This document shows, in pieces, positions 6,513 through 12,364 of a DNA stretch of 12,364 nucleotides. Location: contig CAZQVW010000062.1 of assembly GCA_964596865.1 (NCBI GenBank), forward strand, positions 1-12,364, given 5' to 3'. A model generated the notes under the pieces. It was not told the origin of the DNA, did no database searches, and saw only the letters and a list, made by a program, of their open reading frames with translations. Both the position numbers and the translations under genes were made by a program. The DNA comes from UBA6382 sp964596865 (GTDB lineage Bacteria; Bacteroidota; Bacteroidia; Bacteroidales; Bacteroidaceae). Position 1 is the first letter of the stretch; the number at the start of each line of letters is the position of its first letter.

Positions 6513-7577
6513 ATGAAAAACACAGTTTTGATGATGGCAATATTGGCCGTGTCTCTCACAGCGGGAGCCCAAGCGCCCCTTGTTATTCAGAAGCAGGGGC
6601 ATTTCTCTGTTGGTGGAAAAACGATCCAGCGCGAAGGGCTGTATGACAACTCCAAATTCGTGGGATGGGACAAGCAGGTGGAGACTGGGCAAAGCGCGCG
6701 AGTAGACCATGCTTTTGTGGATTACCAAATTCCCGCCAGAGCACGCAAATATCCACTTGTATTTGTGCACGGTTACGGCGGTAGCGGTGTTTGCTGGGAG
6801 ATGACGCCCGATGGCCGCGAGGGTTTCTCCACTTTAATGCTCCGCCGTGGTTATTCCACTTATGTTGTGGATCTCCCTGGCCGTGGGCGAGCCGGCCGCA
6901 CCTCCGCCACCAAGGAGCTAAAGCCGTTGGCCGACGAAATGTTTTGGTTTGACATCTGGAGGATTGGCGTATGGCCTAAATATAACAAGGGTGTGCAGTT
7001 TCCTGTTGATTCGGCCTACCTCTCCCAGTTCTTCCGCGAGATGACGCCCGACCTCTCCGACCACACTCAGGACGTCCCCTCGCTCAATGCCCTCAACAAG
7101 CGCTTGGGCGACAATATCTTGGTGACCCATTCGGCTGGCGGCGTAACGGGGTGGCTTGTGGCAATGGCCAATCCCGCCACTGTCAAGGGCGTGGTGGCCT
7201 ATGAGCCGGGCGCTTTCGTCTTTCCCGAGGACGAGCAACCGGATAAAATAGACGGGCTCACTGGTGGTTGCGCTCCCATTCCTGTAAAACGGACTGATTT
7301 TCTTAATCTCACCAAGATTCCTATCGTGCTCTATTTCGGCGACTATATTCCCGAGCGCACAAGCAACAATCTTGGCGGCGAAAACTGGCGCGTGCGCCTG
7401 CAGATGGCTCGCAAGTTTGTGGCTTGCGTGAACAAGAATGGCGGAAACGCCTCGCTCATCGAATTGCCCAAACTGGGCATTCGCGGCAATACCCATTTCC
7501 TTATGCAAGACCTCAATAATAAGGAACTGGCCGACCTGCTTGCTCAATGGCTCGACCAGAATGGCCTCGGTTTTTAG
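6513..7577 (+). CDS. Secreted alpha/beta hydrolase (probable esterase)
   Basis: A 354-residue exported protein, using the ATG at 6513. The signal peptide is residues 1-21 (hydrophobic VLMMAILAVSLTAG, then AQA). The open frame reaches back to 6405, but that would put the signal peptide inside and the promoter inside the gene. The fold is shown by the oxyanion strand VFVHGYGGSG (83-92), a TPDGREG segment, VVDLPGRGRAG (118-128), and the nucleophile elbow THSAGG with Ser207 likely catalytic. His328 (GNTHF) is the probable catalytic histidine; Glu231 or Asp277 may be the acid. The elbow has Thr where the usual G-x-S-x-G has Gly. Residues 140-190 are likely a lid. The substrate is unknown; an ester of a carbohydrate or lipid is plausible. 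It is monocistronic. Confidence 0.85.
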   Translation: MKNTVLMMAILAVSLTAGAQAPLVIQKQGHFSVGGKTIQREGLYDNSKFVGWDKQVETGQSARVDHAFVDYQIPARARKYPLVFVHGYGGSGVCWEMTPDGREGFSTLMLRRGYSTYVVDLPGRGRAGRTSATKELKPLADEMFWFDIWRIGVWPKYNKGVQFPVDSAYLSQFFREMTPDLSDHTQDVPSLNALNKRLGDNILVTHSAGGVTGWLVAMANPATVKGVVAYEPGAFVFPEDEQPDKIDGLTGGCAPIPVKRTDFLNLTKIPIVLYFGDYIPERTSNNLGGENWRVRLQMARKFVACVNKNGGNASLIELPKLGIRGNTHFLMQDLNNKELADLLAQWLDQNGLGF

Positions 7578-7674
7578 CGGCAGGCAACAGAGAGGCTCGT
7601 AATTGTTGCTATATCTCCCGTGGAAGCGTGATAACAGCCCATTACTTTGGACTTTATGCCAAATTCTTGTTTTC

Positions 7675-7780
7675 CAACCGTTCCGGTTATCCGCTCTATT
7701 GCCCGATATGGCAACACGCCATACAGTGATTACCACCCGTTCCGGTTGTTGTGCGGATAACACGCCGCTACGCGGCTGAT
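7675..7780. repeat. Short direct and inverted repeats between convergent genes
   Basis: The gap between the hydrolase and the AraC gene (7578-7804) has no gene. CCGTTCCGGTT occurs at 7678-7688 and again at 7737-7747. GTTATCCGC (7686-7694) is mirrored by GCGGATAAC (7753-7761). Two small hairpins sit in the same stretch: TATGGC/GCCATA (7707-7723) and GCCGC-TAC-GCGGC (7764-7776). Neither is followed by a long T-run. It may be an intergenic repeat element or act as a weak terminator for both genes. Confidence 0.5.
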
Positions 7781-7804
7781 CCGCCCCTACTTATATTTCT
7801 GATA

Positions 7805-8620
7805 TTATTGGCGGAACGCAGAAGGGGTAACGCCCAGATTTTTCTGAACGAAGCGGGAAAAATAGGCGGGGGAGGAAAAATGAAACATATCGGAGATTTG
7901 TGTGAATGTGAGGTCGCGCTCGCGCAATAGGCGGCGTATATGAATGGTGGTGAAGCGGTTGATCCAATAGTTGGCCGCGTGGCCGCTCACGCTTTTGCAC
8001 ACTTCCGACAAGTATTTTGACGTAACAAACAATTTATCTGCGTACCACGTTACCTCGCGCTGGGTTACATAATTTCCTTCGTTTAGTAGCGACATAAATC
8101 GCGATATGATAGAGGCGTTTTGCTCGGTAACTGGCTGCTGGTCATCGTTGAGCTCATGGGCGCGGACATCGAAAAAGTCGAGAAACAGTGCCTGAGTGCA
8201 GCAATACATGATGTCGTCCTGAAAACGGTGGGTGTCTTGGTTATACCGATACTCAATAAAGTGGAAATCCATGTCGAGGTATTCGAATTGCTCGTGCTGC
8301 AAGTGCATCACGGGGTTTTGAAACAGCGAGAACGACCCCTTGATGCCGTAATTGCTGCGCGGCGAGCAATATTCCAAGTAGGGCTGGATGATATACACGC
8401 ATTTTGCTTTGAAATCCGGCGAGGGCTGAATGTCCTCCAGCAGGCGCTGCACGGTAATAATCATGGCGCATTGAGCCTCCAAGCGGAAAGGGCGGTTATC
8501 GAACTTGAAATCGAGCGTCCCTTCGTAACAAAGGATGTGAGCCACCATTTCGTTCACTTCCTCTGTGCCCAAGCGTTGGAGGTCGTGGTCGATAATCATG
8601 TTTGACTTGTCAAAGTGCAT
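7805..8620 (-). CDS. AraC-family transcriptional regulator
   Basis: A 271-residue DNA-binding regulator. The C-terminal ~100 residues form the two helix-turn-helix domain of AraC/XylS proteins: first helix region about 190-211 (WYADKLFVTSKYLSEVCKSV), second about 238-270 with the family signature FSSPAYFSRFVQKNLGVTPSAFR. The N-terminal ~160 residues are a cupin-like sensor domain of the kind found in many Bacteroidetes regulators; the ligand is unknown. The start at 8620 is preferred, but a Met at residue 8 is possible. Flavodoxin genes are often next to AraC regulators in this group, so the upstream flavodoxin operon is a plausible target. A terminator and a separate promoter between them show it is transcribed independently. 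Confidence 0.92.
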   Translation of the reverse strand: MHFDKSNMIIDHDLQRLGTEEVNEMVAHILCYEGTLDFKFDNRPFRLEAQCAMIITVQRLLEDIQPSPDFKAKCVYIIQPYLEYCSPRSNYGIKGSFSLFQNPVMHLQHEQFEYLDMDFHFIEYRYNQDTHRFQDDIMYCCTQALFLDFFDVRAHELNDDQQPVTEQNASIISRFMSLLNEGNYVTQREVTWYADKLFVTSKYLSEVCKSVSGHAANYWINRFTTIHIRRLLRERDLTFTQISDMFHFSSPAYFSRFVQKNLGVTPSAFRQ

Positions 8621-8695
8621 AGTATTAGGGTGAGAATAGAAGTAATATTAGATTTTGCGCGCTGTTTTATAGTCGCGCCACACCAATGTGCCGTG

Positions 8696-8703
8696 CAAAT
8701 TTA
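8696..8703 (-). promoter_or_regulatory. Promoter -7 box of the AraC-type regulator
   Basis: CAAATTTA on the + strand reads TAAATTTG on the - strand, a full TAnnTTTG match 75 bases upstream of the AraC start and directly after the flavodoxin terminator. Confidence 0.55.
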
Positions 8704-8706
8704 ATG

Positions 8707-8739
8707 AAAAATTAAAAGGCAGGCCATTAATGACCTGCC
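8707..8739 (-). terminator. Intrinsic terminator of the esterase-flavodoxin operon
   Basis: Read on the - strand, GGCAGG-T-CATTAATG-G-CCTGCC is a nearly perfect palindrome (8718-8739 on the + strand, arms GGCAGG and CCTGCC), followed at once by TTTTAATTTTT (8707-8717). It lies 120 bases after the flavodoxin stop and just before the AraC promoter. Confidence 0.85.
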
Positions 8740-8861
8740 AAATACCGTGAATTTACCAAATCTTGGGGATAAAAAGCCGCGAAATTTGCCTTTCGGCCTT
8801 ATTCCTTTTGCTTTTGACTATGCCCTTCGGGTTTGTAGTCTGATAACATTGCCCCGCCGCC

Positions 8862-9470
8862 TTATTTCAAACTGTTTATCCAATCGGTGAGCTCCTTTTG
8901 GGGTGTTGTCATCTTGTCGCGCTCGGACATGGACGAGGAGAATCGGAATGCGTGGCTTTTCTCCACCGTGGCTCCGCTCTTTTTGGCGGCCTCGGTCATA
9001 TCCTTGATGGCGTGGCCGGGCCAACCGGCGTTGGTGAGGAAGGGCACCACCGTCTTGCCGGTGAGGTCGTTGCCCTCCAGAAAGCTCATCACCACAGGTG
9101 CCGGAGCATACCACCATGTGGGCGAACCCACGATGACGCGAGAGTAATCTTTGAGGTTGATGCCCAGCGGTTTCAGCTTTGGGCGAAAACCTCTGTTCAC
9201 CTCGTCCTGCCCTTGCTCCACCACCTTGTCGTAATCGGTGGAGTAGGGCGTCTGGGGCTCCAGAGCGATGATGTCGGCCCCCAGGCTTTTTGCCACCTGC
9301 TCGGCAATGCCCTTGGTGTTGCCGGTGGTGTAGGAGAAATACACCACTAATGTTTTGTTTGTACTGTCCATAGTATCTTTTGTTTTGAGATTGTTATTTG
9401 ATTGGCCACAACCGCAGATTGGCAGGATTGTGGCCGCGCTGATTATGAGCGAAAGGAGTTTGTTTCTCAT
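8862..9470 (-). CDS. Flavodoxin lipoprotein
   Basis: A 202-residue flavodoxin with a lipoprotein-type leader. Residues 1-20 are a signal sequence ending ICG before Cys21, a likely lipidation site, so the protein is probably anchored in the envelope rather than cytoplasmic like classical flavodoxins. A short polar linker (22-38) leads to the flavodoxin fold: strand LVVYFS, phosphate-binding loop SYTTGNT (46-52) for FMN, and the SPTWWYAPAP segment (116-125) that flanks the flavin ring, then VVPFLTNAGW and the C-terminal helix. It should carry electrons through FMN; the partner is unknown. It starts 22 bases after the stop of the upstream truncated gene, so it is co-transcribed with it. Confidence 0.92.
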   Translation of the reverse strand: MRNKLLSLIISAATILPICGCGQSNNNLKTKDTMDSTNKTLVVYFSYTTGNTKGIAEQVAKSLGADIIALEPQTPYSTDYDKVVEQGQDEVNRGFRPKLKPLGINLKDYSRVIVGSPTWWYAPAPVVMSFLEGNDLTGKTVVPFLTNAGWPGHAIKDMTEAAKKSGATVEKSHAFRFSSSMSERDKMTTPQKELTDWINSLK

Positions 9471-9492
9471 CGTTGTAATTTTCTTTTCTTGC

Positions 9493-9900
9493 CTAATACG
9501 GGCGTAGCTTTAATATTCCGAAATCGTGAGCAAGCCGCTGGCGCATCATTTCCTTGTCCGTACCGTTTAGCCCTGCAAATATATAACTTATTTGCATCTG
9601 CTCCAAGAAATCGAGATAGTCGGCGCTCACCCGTTCGCCTAACACCGAGATTAGGCACTCGCCATCGATTTTATTATCGGTGAATAGAACATCGCCTTGC
9701 GGCACCATCGCCACCACTTGGCTCGTACTACTGCAATCGCCCACGAACGTGTGGAGCTGGTCCGGGTAGGCGGGGTTGCTTTCTGTGGCCTTAAAGATTT
9801 GTGGAAACAGTTGTCTCACCTCCCTCTCGCTTAGTAATTTTGCCACGGCGGGGTCTGTAAAGGGAGACTTGCCAATTGGAATAGAATCTATGTGTTGCAT
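9493..9900 (-). CDS. Truncated RibD_C / DHFR-like protein
   Basis: A 135-residue protein. From about residue 50 onward it resembles the middle of bacterial RibD_C-type dihydrofolate reductase family proteins: FVGDCSSTSQVVAMVPQGD, then DGECLISVLGERVSADYLDF, ISYIFAG and DFGILKL. Full-length members are about 180-250 residues, begin with a DGRI-type substrate motif and continue with an EGGG-x-ING-x-F segment that binds NADPH. Both are missing here: the first ~48 residues are not recognised and the frame stops right after ILKLRPY. It therefore may be a deleted pseudogene or a short derivative without reductase activity. It is placed between, and tightly spaced with, the esterase (13 bases) and the flavodoxin (22 bases), so it lies inside an operon. 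The family assignment is from pattern memory only. Confidence 0.5.
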   Translation of the reverse strand: MQHIDSIPIGKSPFTDPAVAKLLSEREVRQLFPQIFKATESNPAYPDQLHTFVGDCSSTSQVVAMVPQGDVLFTDNKIDGECLISVLGERVSADYLDFLEQMQISYIFAGLNGTDKEMMRQRLAHDFGILKLRPY

Positions 9901-9913
9901 GATGAATTATTGG

Positions 9914-11980
9914 TTATTTTAGTTTTATTTTCTTGCCATTGAGGATATTGATGCCGCGGTGCATGCTGTTGCGGCGCTGTCCGTCTAATCCGTAGATGGT
10001 GTTGCGGCGGGAACGGGAGGCATAATCAGGCGTGGTGGCGACCGTGGCACTGTGGATGGCGGTGGCCGAGTGCTGACGCTGCCAGAAATTGATGGCATCG
10101 TCTATCCAACCTTCTGCCACCGTGCCTGTGCCGAGGCCAAAACCGTGAGAGAGGCCCGGATACGAATGAAACTCGGTAGGGATGCCCAGTTCCTGCAATC
10201 TTTGCAAGCGAATTTGCATCGTGCGCCACGGGGCAATACCATCGCTGGTGCCCACGCAGGCGTATGTGGGCGCATCGTAGGGCTTGACGGTGGTGTAGCC
10301 TGTGTATTGCATGATTACGGCGGCGGCCTGCGGGATGTCGCTGCGCCCCGTGAACGAGCGGAGATTTGCTCTGTTGCCCAGCGTGGCAGCCATCCTTGCT
10401 CCCGCACTGCCGCCCCATAGAGAATACCCCTCCGTGTTCACCCCAATCTTGTCTGCGTTGTCAAAGATGTATTCGATGGCGCGGGCCAGGTCTTCATAAG
10501 CGTAATCAGGGCGATAGATGAGGGCGAACGCGTTATAGCCCTGCTTGGATAGTTCAAGCGCGTGGGGGAAACTGTCGTGTATGGCCCCCACATACGCAAA
10601 CCCGCCACCGGCATTGCAGATGGCAAAGGGCTGGTCTTTGGAATTGATGGGGTGATTGACGGGATCGCTGCTGTGCGCGCGAAAGAAGAAGAGGCCCGTG
10701 TTGCGCTTCTCGGGGTCGGCTGTGCGCTCGCTCTCATTATATATATTATAGAAGACGGTGTCGCCGCGGGCCACCTGGTTGCGCAGGTAATTGGCTATCT
10801 CCACGGTCTTATTGGCGTTGATATTGTTATACCATACCAATCTAATGTTTCCCAAGGTGTTGCCGCTCCAATAACCTTCGTTCACAGGCAACAGTAATCT
10901 GCCGTAATCGCCGAAAGCGGGGTCGCCGGTGAGCTCGCTCACGGGCGTATTCACAGTATAATAGACTGAATCTTTCATATTTTCGTCGTTGATTGGAAAA
11001 AAGTAGGGGATTGCGTTATAGCAAAACTCCCAAACGGAATTAAAATCGTGTAATCCGCCCGGCCGCTCGTGGTAGGAATAGGTAGTGGACCCAAATTCGG
11101 GCAGGTTCATCATGGCCATGCCTTGATTATGGGTCTGGGCGTAGCGCGAGTCGCTGGAGCCCACGGCGTGCCAGACGTGAAAGGCGTTTTTATAATCACT
11201 GCTGTCTACCACCGTGGCCAAAAATGCCGCTGTCTCCACAGGGCGCGAGGCTCCGCCAAACATGGCGATGTGCCAGTTGTCGCCGCTCATAGGCAGGAAG
11301 TAGCGTTGCAGGGGAAAAGCGTATTCAAAGATATACCACGTGGTGATAGCGCCCAGCGAAAAGCCTCCAAATACTCTATGGTCGCGCGAGGCGATAATCC
11401 CTTGGCGGTCGGTGGATTGGGCGTAGGTGGAATAATGGCTCTCTACGGCAGGGATAAGGTCGTTTTCGTATTCGCGATAGAATACGGCCACCTCCTCGGT
11501 GCTCTCGCCCCAATCCTTGGCGCGGTTGTCCTTGTCCCATGTGGGCGACACGGCGATAAACGGGCGGCACAGGTGGTTTTGAATCATATTATCGAACAAG
11601 TTTTTCATCTGTTGGCGCGAGGGCATACCGAAATACTCCTGCGCCGTGCCCGTCCATCCGTGCATCAGATAGATGATGTCGTATTTTTTATTGGCGTCAT
11701 ACCCGTAGGGCAGATAGATATACGCGGGCTTCTTGGTGGCGGGCAGTGAAGCGTCGGTATAGTCGTGTGAGGAATAGGTCAATACCTCCACTGTGCCCTG
11801 TTCCGTGGCTACGTTGAAATAATCGGTGGGTACGGACGTGGTGGTCTCGATGCGCGAAGCGATGTCCCCACTGTTATCGTCGGCCGTAGCGGAAACTCTG
11901 TTTCCTCCGTCATCACTGCATGCAGCCATACCGGTAATGGACATAGCCGACAGCCCAAGAGATAATAATGTCCGTTTCAT
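9914..11980 (-). CDS. Two-domain lipoprotein esterase (CE1-like plus BD-FAE/acetylesterase-like)
   Basis: A 688-residue exported protein with two complete alpha/beta-hydrolase domains. The leader (1-20) ends MAA before Cys21, a lipobox. Domain 1 (about 60-330) resembles CE1/feruloyl esterase-type enzymes: YLPYGYD, MHGWTG (106-111), nucleophile elbow GFSLG with Ser208, Asp277 and His311 (GGLHDF). Domain 2 (about 425-640) resembles carbohydrate acetyl/feruloyl esterases of the BD-FAE/COG0657 type: NAGGGFAY oxyanion loop (456-463), GGSAG with Ser525, Asp580 (GTSDG), His612 (LSHGF). Both catalytic triads look intact. The end, TIYGLDGQRRNSMHRGINIL, then NGKKIKLK, is an exported-protein tail. A function in removing acyl groups from hemicellulose is likely by family; no glycoside hydrolase or SusC/D gene is in view. 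It is the first gene of the operon with the truncated reductase and the flavodoxin. Confidence 0.88.
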   Translation of the reverse strand: MKRTLLSLGLSAMSITGMAACSDDGGNRVSATADDNSGDIASRIETTTSVPTDYFNVATEQGTVEVLTYSSHDYTDASLPATKKPAYIYLPYGYDANKKYDIIYLMHGWTGTAQEYFGMPSRQQMKNLFDNMIQNHLCRPFIAVSPTWDKDNRAKDWGESTEEVAVFYREYENDLIPAVESHYSTYAQSTDRQGIIASRDHRVFGGFSLGAITTWYIFEYAFPLQRYFLPMSGDNWHIAMFGGASRPVETAAFLATVVDSSDYKNAFHVWHAVGSSDSRYAQTHNQGMAMMNLPEFGSTTYSYHERPGGLHDFNSVWEFCYNAIPYFFPINDENMKDSVYYTVNTPVSELTGDPAFGDYGRLLLPVNEGYWSGNTLGNIRLVWYNNINANKTVEIANYLRNQVARGDTVFYNIYNESERTADPEKRNTGLFFFRAHSSDPVNHPINSKDQPFAICNAGGGFAYVGAIHDSFPHALELSKQGYNAFALIYRPDYAYEDLARAIEYIFDNADKIGVNTEGYSLWGGSAGARMAATLGNRANLRSFTGRSDIPQAAAVIMQYTGYTTVKPYDAPTYACVGTSDGIAPWRTMQIRLQRLQELGIPTEFHSYPGLSHGFGLGTGTVAEGWIDDAINFWQRQHSATAIHSATVATTPDYASRSRRNTIYGLDGQRRNSMHRGINILNGKKIKLK

Positions 11981-12004
11981 AGCAAATCTTTCTTTTATTT
12001 TTTG

Positions 12005-12130
12005 TTTCCGATAGTTTTCGTCTTATCTTCGATTGCCAATGTGTTGTTTTCTAATAGCTTTGTGTTGTCTTCGATTGCCAACGCATTGTTTTCTAATAGC
12101 TTTGCGTTGCCTGCGATTGCCTACGTATTA
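12005..12130 (-). repeat. Six 21-bp units (nested 42-bp tandem repeat) in the esterase leader
   Basis: Units start at 12005, 12026, 12047, 12068, 12089 and 12110, all exactly 21 bases. Alternate units are more alike, so it also looks like a 42-bp tandem repeat: 12026-12067 versus 12068-12109 differ at only four positions. On the - strand one unit reads AACGCAAAGCTATTAGAAAA (12089-12108) and the 12005 unit contains AAACTATCGGAAA, clearly related to AACGCAAACTATCTCGGG at both window ends. The array lies between the predicted promoter and the start codon, so it should be transcribed as 5' leader RNA. Units contain stop codons and are not translated. Confidence 0.8.
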
Positions 12131-12163
12131 TGTACACGTTGTCTTGTCTTTTATTTTCGAGTG

Positions 12164-12171
12164 CAAAAGTA
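12164..12171 (-). promoter_or_regulatory. Promoter -7 box of the esterase operon
   Basis: CAAAAGTA on the + strand reads TACTTTTG on the - strand, matching TAnnTTTG. Transcription would start near 12157, giving a leader of roughly 175 bases that contains the 21-bp array. The nearest TTG upstream is 25 bases away, longer than usual. Confidence 0.6.
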
Positions 12172-12261
12172 GTGAGTTGGTGTAGTTATGCTTTTACAAT
12201 TATTTCGCCAAAGATGTTTCTTTTTTCAGTATTTCGGTTTGGAGCGAGCTCTTGCGGCCAA

Positions 12262-12325
12262 AAAATCCGAGGAAAAGCCCGCCAATCCCGTGTAGAATTC
12301 ATTTTTTCCCGAGATAGTTTGCGTT
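12262..12325 (-). repeat. Right-end copy of the 21-bp repeat, inverted relative to the left
   Basis: On the - strand the block starts with AACGCAAACTATCTCGGG (12308-12325), identical to 40-57, and the match extends to 22 of 23 bases against 40-62. The next unit, read toward the gene, contains TACACGGGATTGG, which resembles the TAGTACGGGG units of the left array, and the one after it CCTCGGATTTTT; after that similarity fades. It sits upstream of the esterase promoter, as the left copy sits upstream of the BspA-like promoter. Confidence 0.7.
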
Positions 12326-12361
12326 AACAGTACTGTTTAGTTATTGTTACAGCACTGTAAC
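12324..12361. repeat. Right-end pair of short palindromes, 22 bp apart
   Basis: AACAGTACTGTT (12326-12337, centre 12331.5) and GTTACAGCACTGTAAC (12346-12361, centre 12353.5, central mismatch only) repeat the two palindromes of the left end with the same 22-bp spacing. Relative to the gene they face, their order is swapped compared with the left end. The window ends right after the second one. Confidence 0.8.
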
Positions 12362-12364
12362 ATT

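Noticed and set aside
6207..6770. 187-residue open frame on the - strand
   Set aside because: It overlaps the promoter, start and signal peptide of the secreted hydrolase, and its N-terminal half is the reverse of that gene's coding sequence. I recognise no domain in it.
8120..8605. 161-residue open frame opposite the AraC-type regulator
   Set aside because: It is antisense to an intact, well-recognised regulator and shows no domain of its own.
11069..11749. 226-residue open frame on the + strand, antisense to the esterase
   Set aside because: It is a shadow of the codon bias of the esterase gene, with no recognisable domain and no promoter; the opposite frame encodes intact catalytic motifs.
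12005..12130. CRISPR array
   Set aside because: The 21-bp units are contiguous, with no unique spacers, and no cas gene is present.
1..12364. Inverted repeats at the two window ends as terminal repeats of a transposon or genomic island
   Set aside because: There is no transposase or integrase, the interior holds core genes (efp, rpmH), and the order of the sub-repeats differs between the ends. A dispersed repeat at which a contig or window ends fits better, although flanking DNA would be needed to be certain.

Overview
The window looks like chromosomal DNA from a member of the Bacteroidales, most likely Prevotellaceae-like or a close gut relative (inference). The evidence is the repeated TAnnTTTG -7 boxes of the Bacteroidetes sigma factor, A-rich leaders without Shine-Dalgarno motifs, a BspA-type leucine-rich-repeat surface protein, and two secreted proteins that end in the (Y/I)Y.(I/L).GQR...RGIN(V/I)...KK..(V/L)K tail seen on exported proteins of this group. 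I see no integrase, transposase, rRNA, tRNA or CRISPR array.

Layout: bases 1-281 hold a repeat-rich upstream region for a large secreted LRR_5/BspA-like protein (282-2543, +). A long hairpin terminator separates it from elongation factor P (efp, 2700-3266, -). A divergent intergenic region with a promoter on each side leads to ribosomal protein L34 (rpmH, 3615-3773, +), whose transcript has a long structured leader. A strong terminator follows, then a C-terminal remnant of a MATE efflux pump (3862-4167, -). Next come two overlapping + strand genes, a DUF2156 protein and a GNAT acetyltransferase (4434-6135). After a small decayed 4Fe-4S ferredoxin fragment there is a secreted alpha/beta hydrolase (6513-7577, +). 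The rest of the genes lie on the - strand: an AraC-type regulator (7805-8620) with its own promoter, and upstream of it a three-gene run of a two-domain lipoprotein esterase (9914-11980), a truncated RibD_C/DHFR-like protein (9493-9900) and a flavodoxin lipoprotein (8862-9470) that ends in a clear terminator.

The most unusual content is non-coding. Both ends of the window carry the same sequence family in opposite orientation, each pointing toward the outermost gene: ~22-bp-spaced palindromes (ACAGTACTGT / ACAGCACTGT), then AACGCAAACTATCTCGGG, then degenerate repeats with a strict 21-bp period. A second array of six 21-bp units lies in the presumed 5' leader of the esterase operon, and its units are recognisably related to the same sequence. 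The two genes involved both encode exported proteins with the same kind of C-terminal tail. A shared cis-regulatory or mobile palindromic repeat is the best candidate here for something undescribed, but that is inference from two loci.

The secreted or surface proteins (BspA-like protein, hydrolase, two-domain esterase) suggest a cell that interacts with host or plant polymers. The core genes efp and rpmH place the window on the chromosome. Decayed pieces of a MATE transporter and a ferredoxin, plus a truncated reductase, show ongoing gene loss in the spaces between genes.
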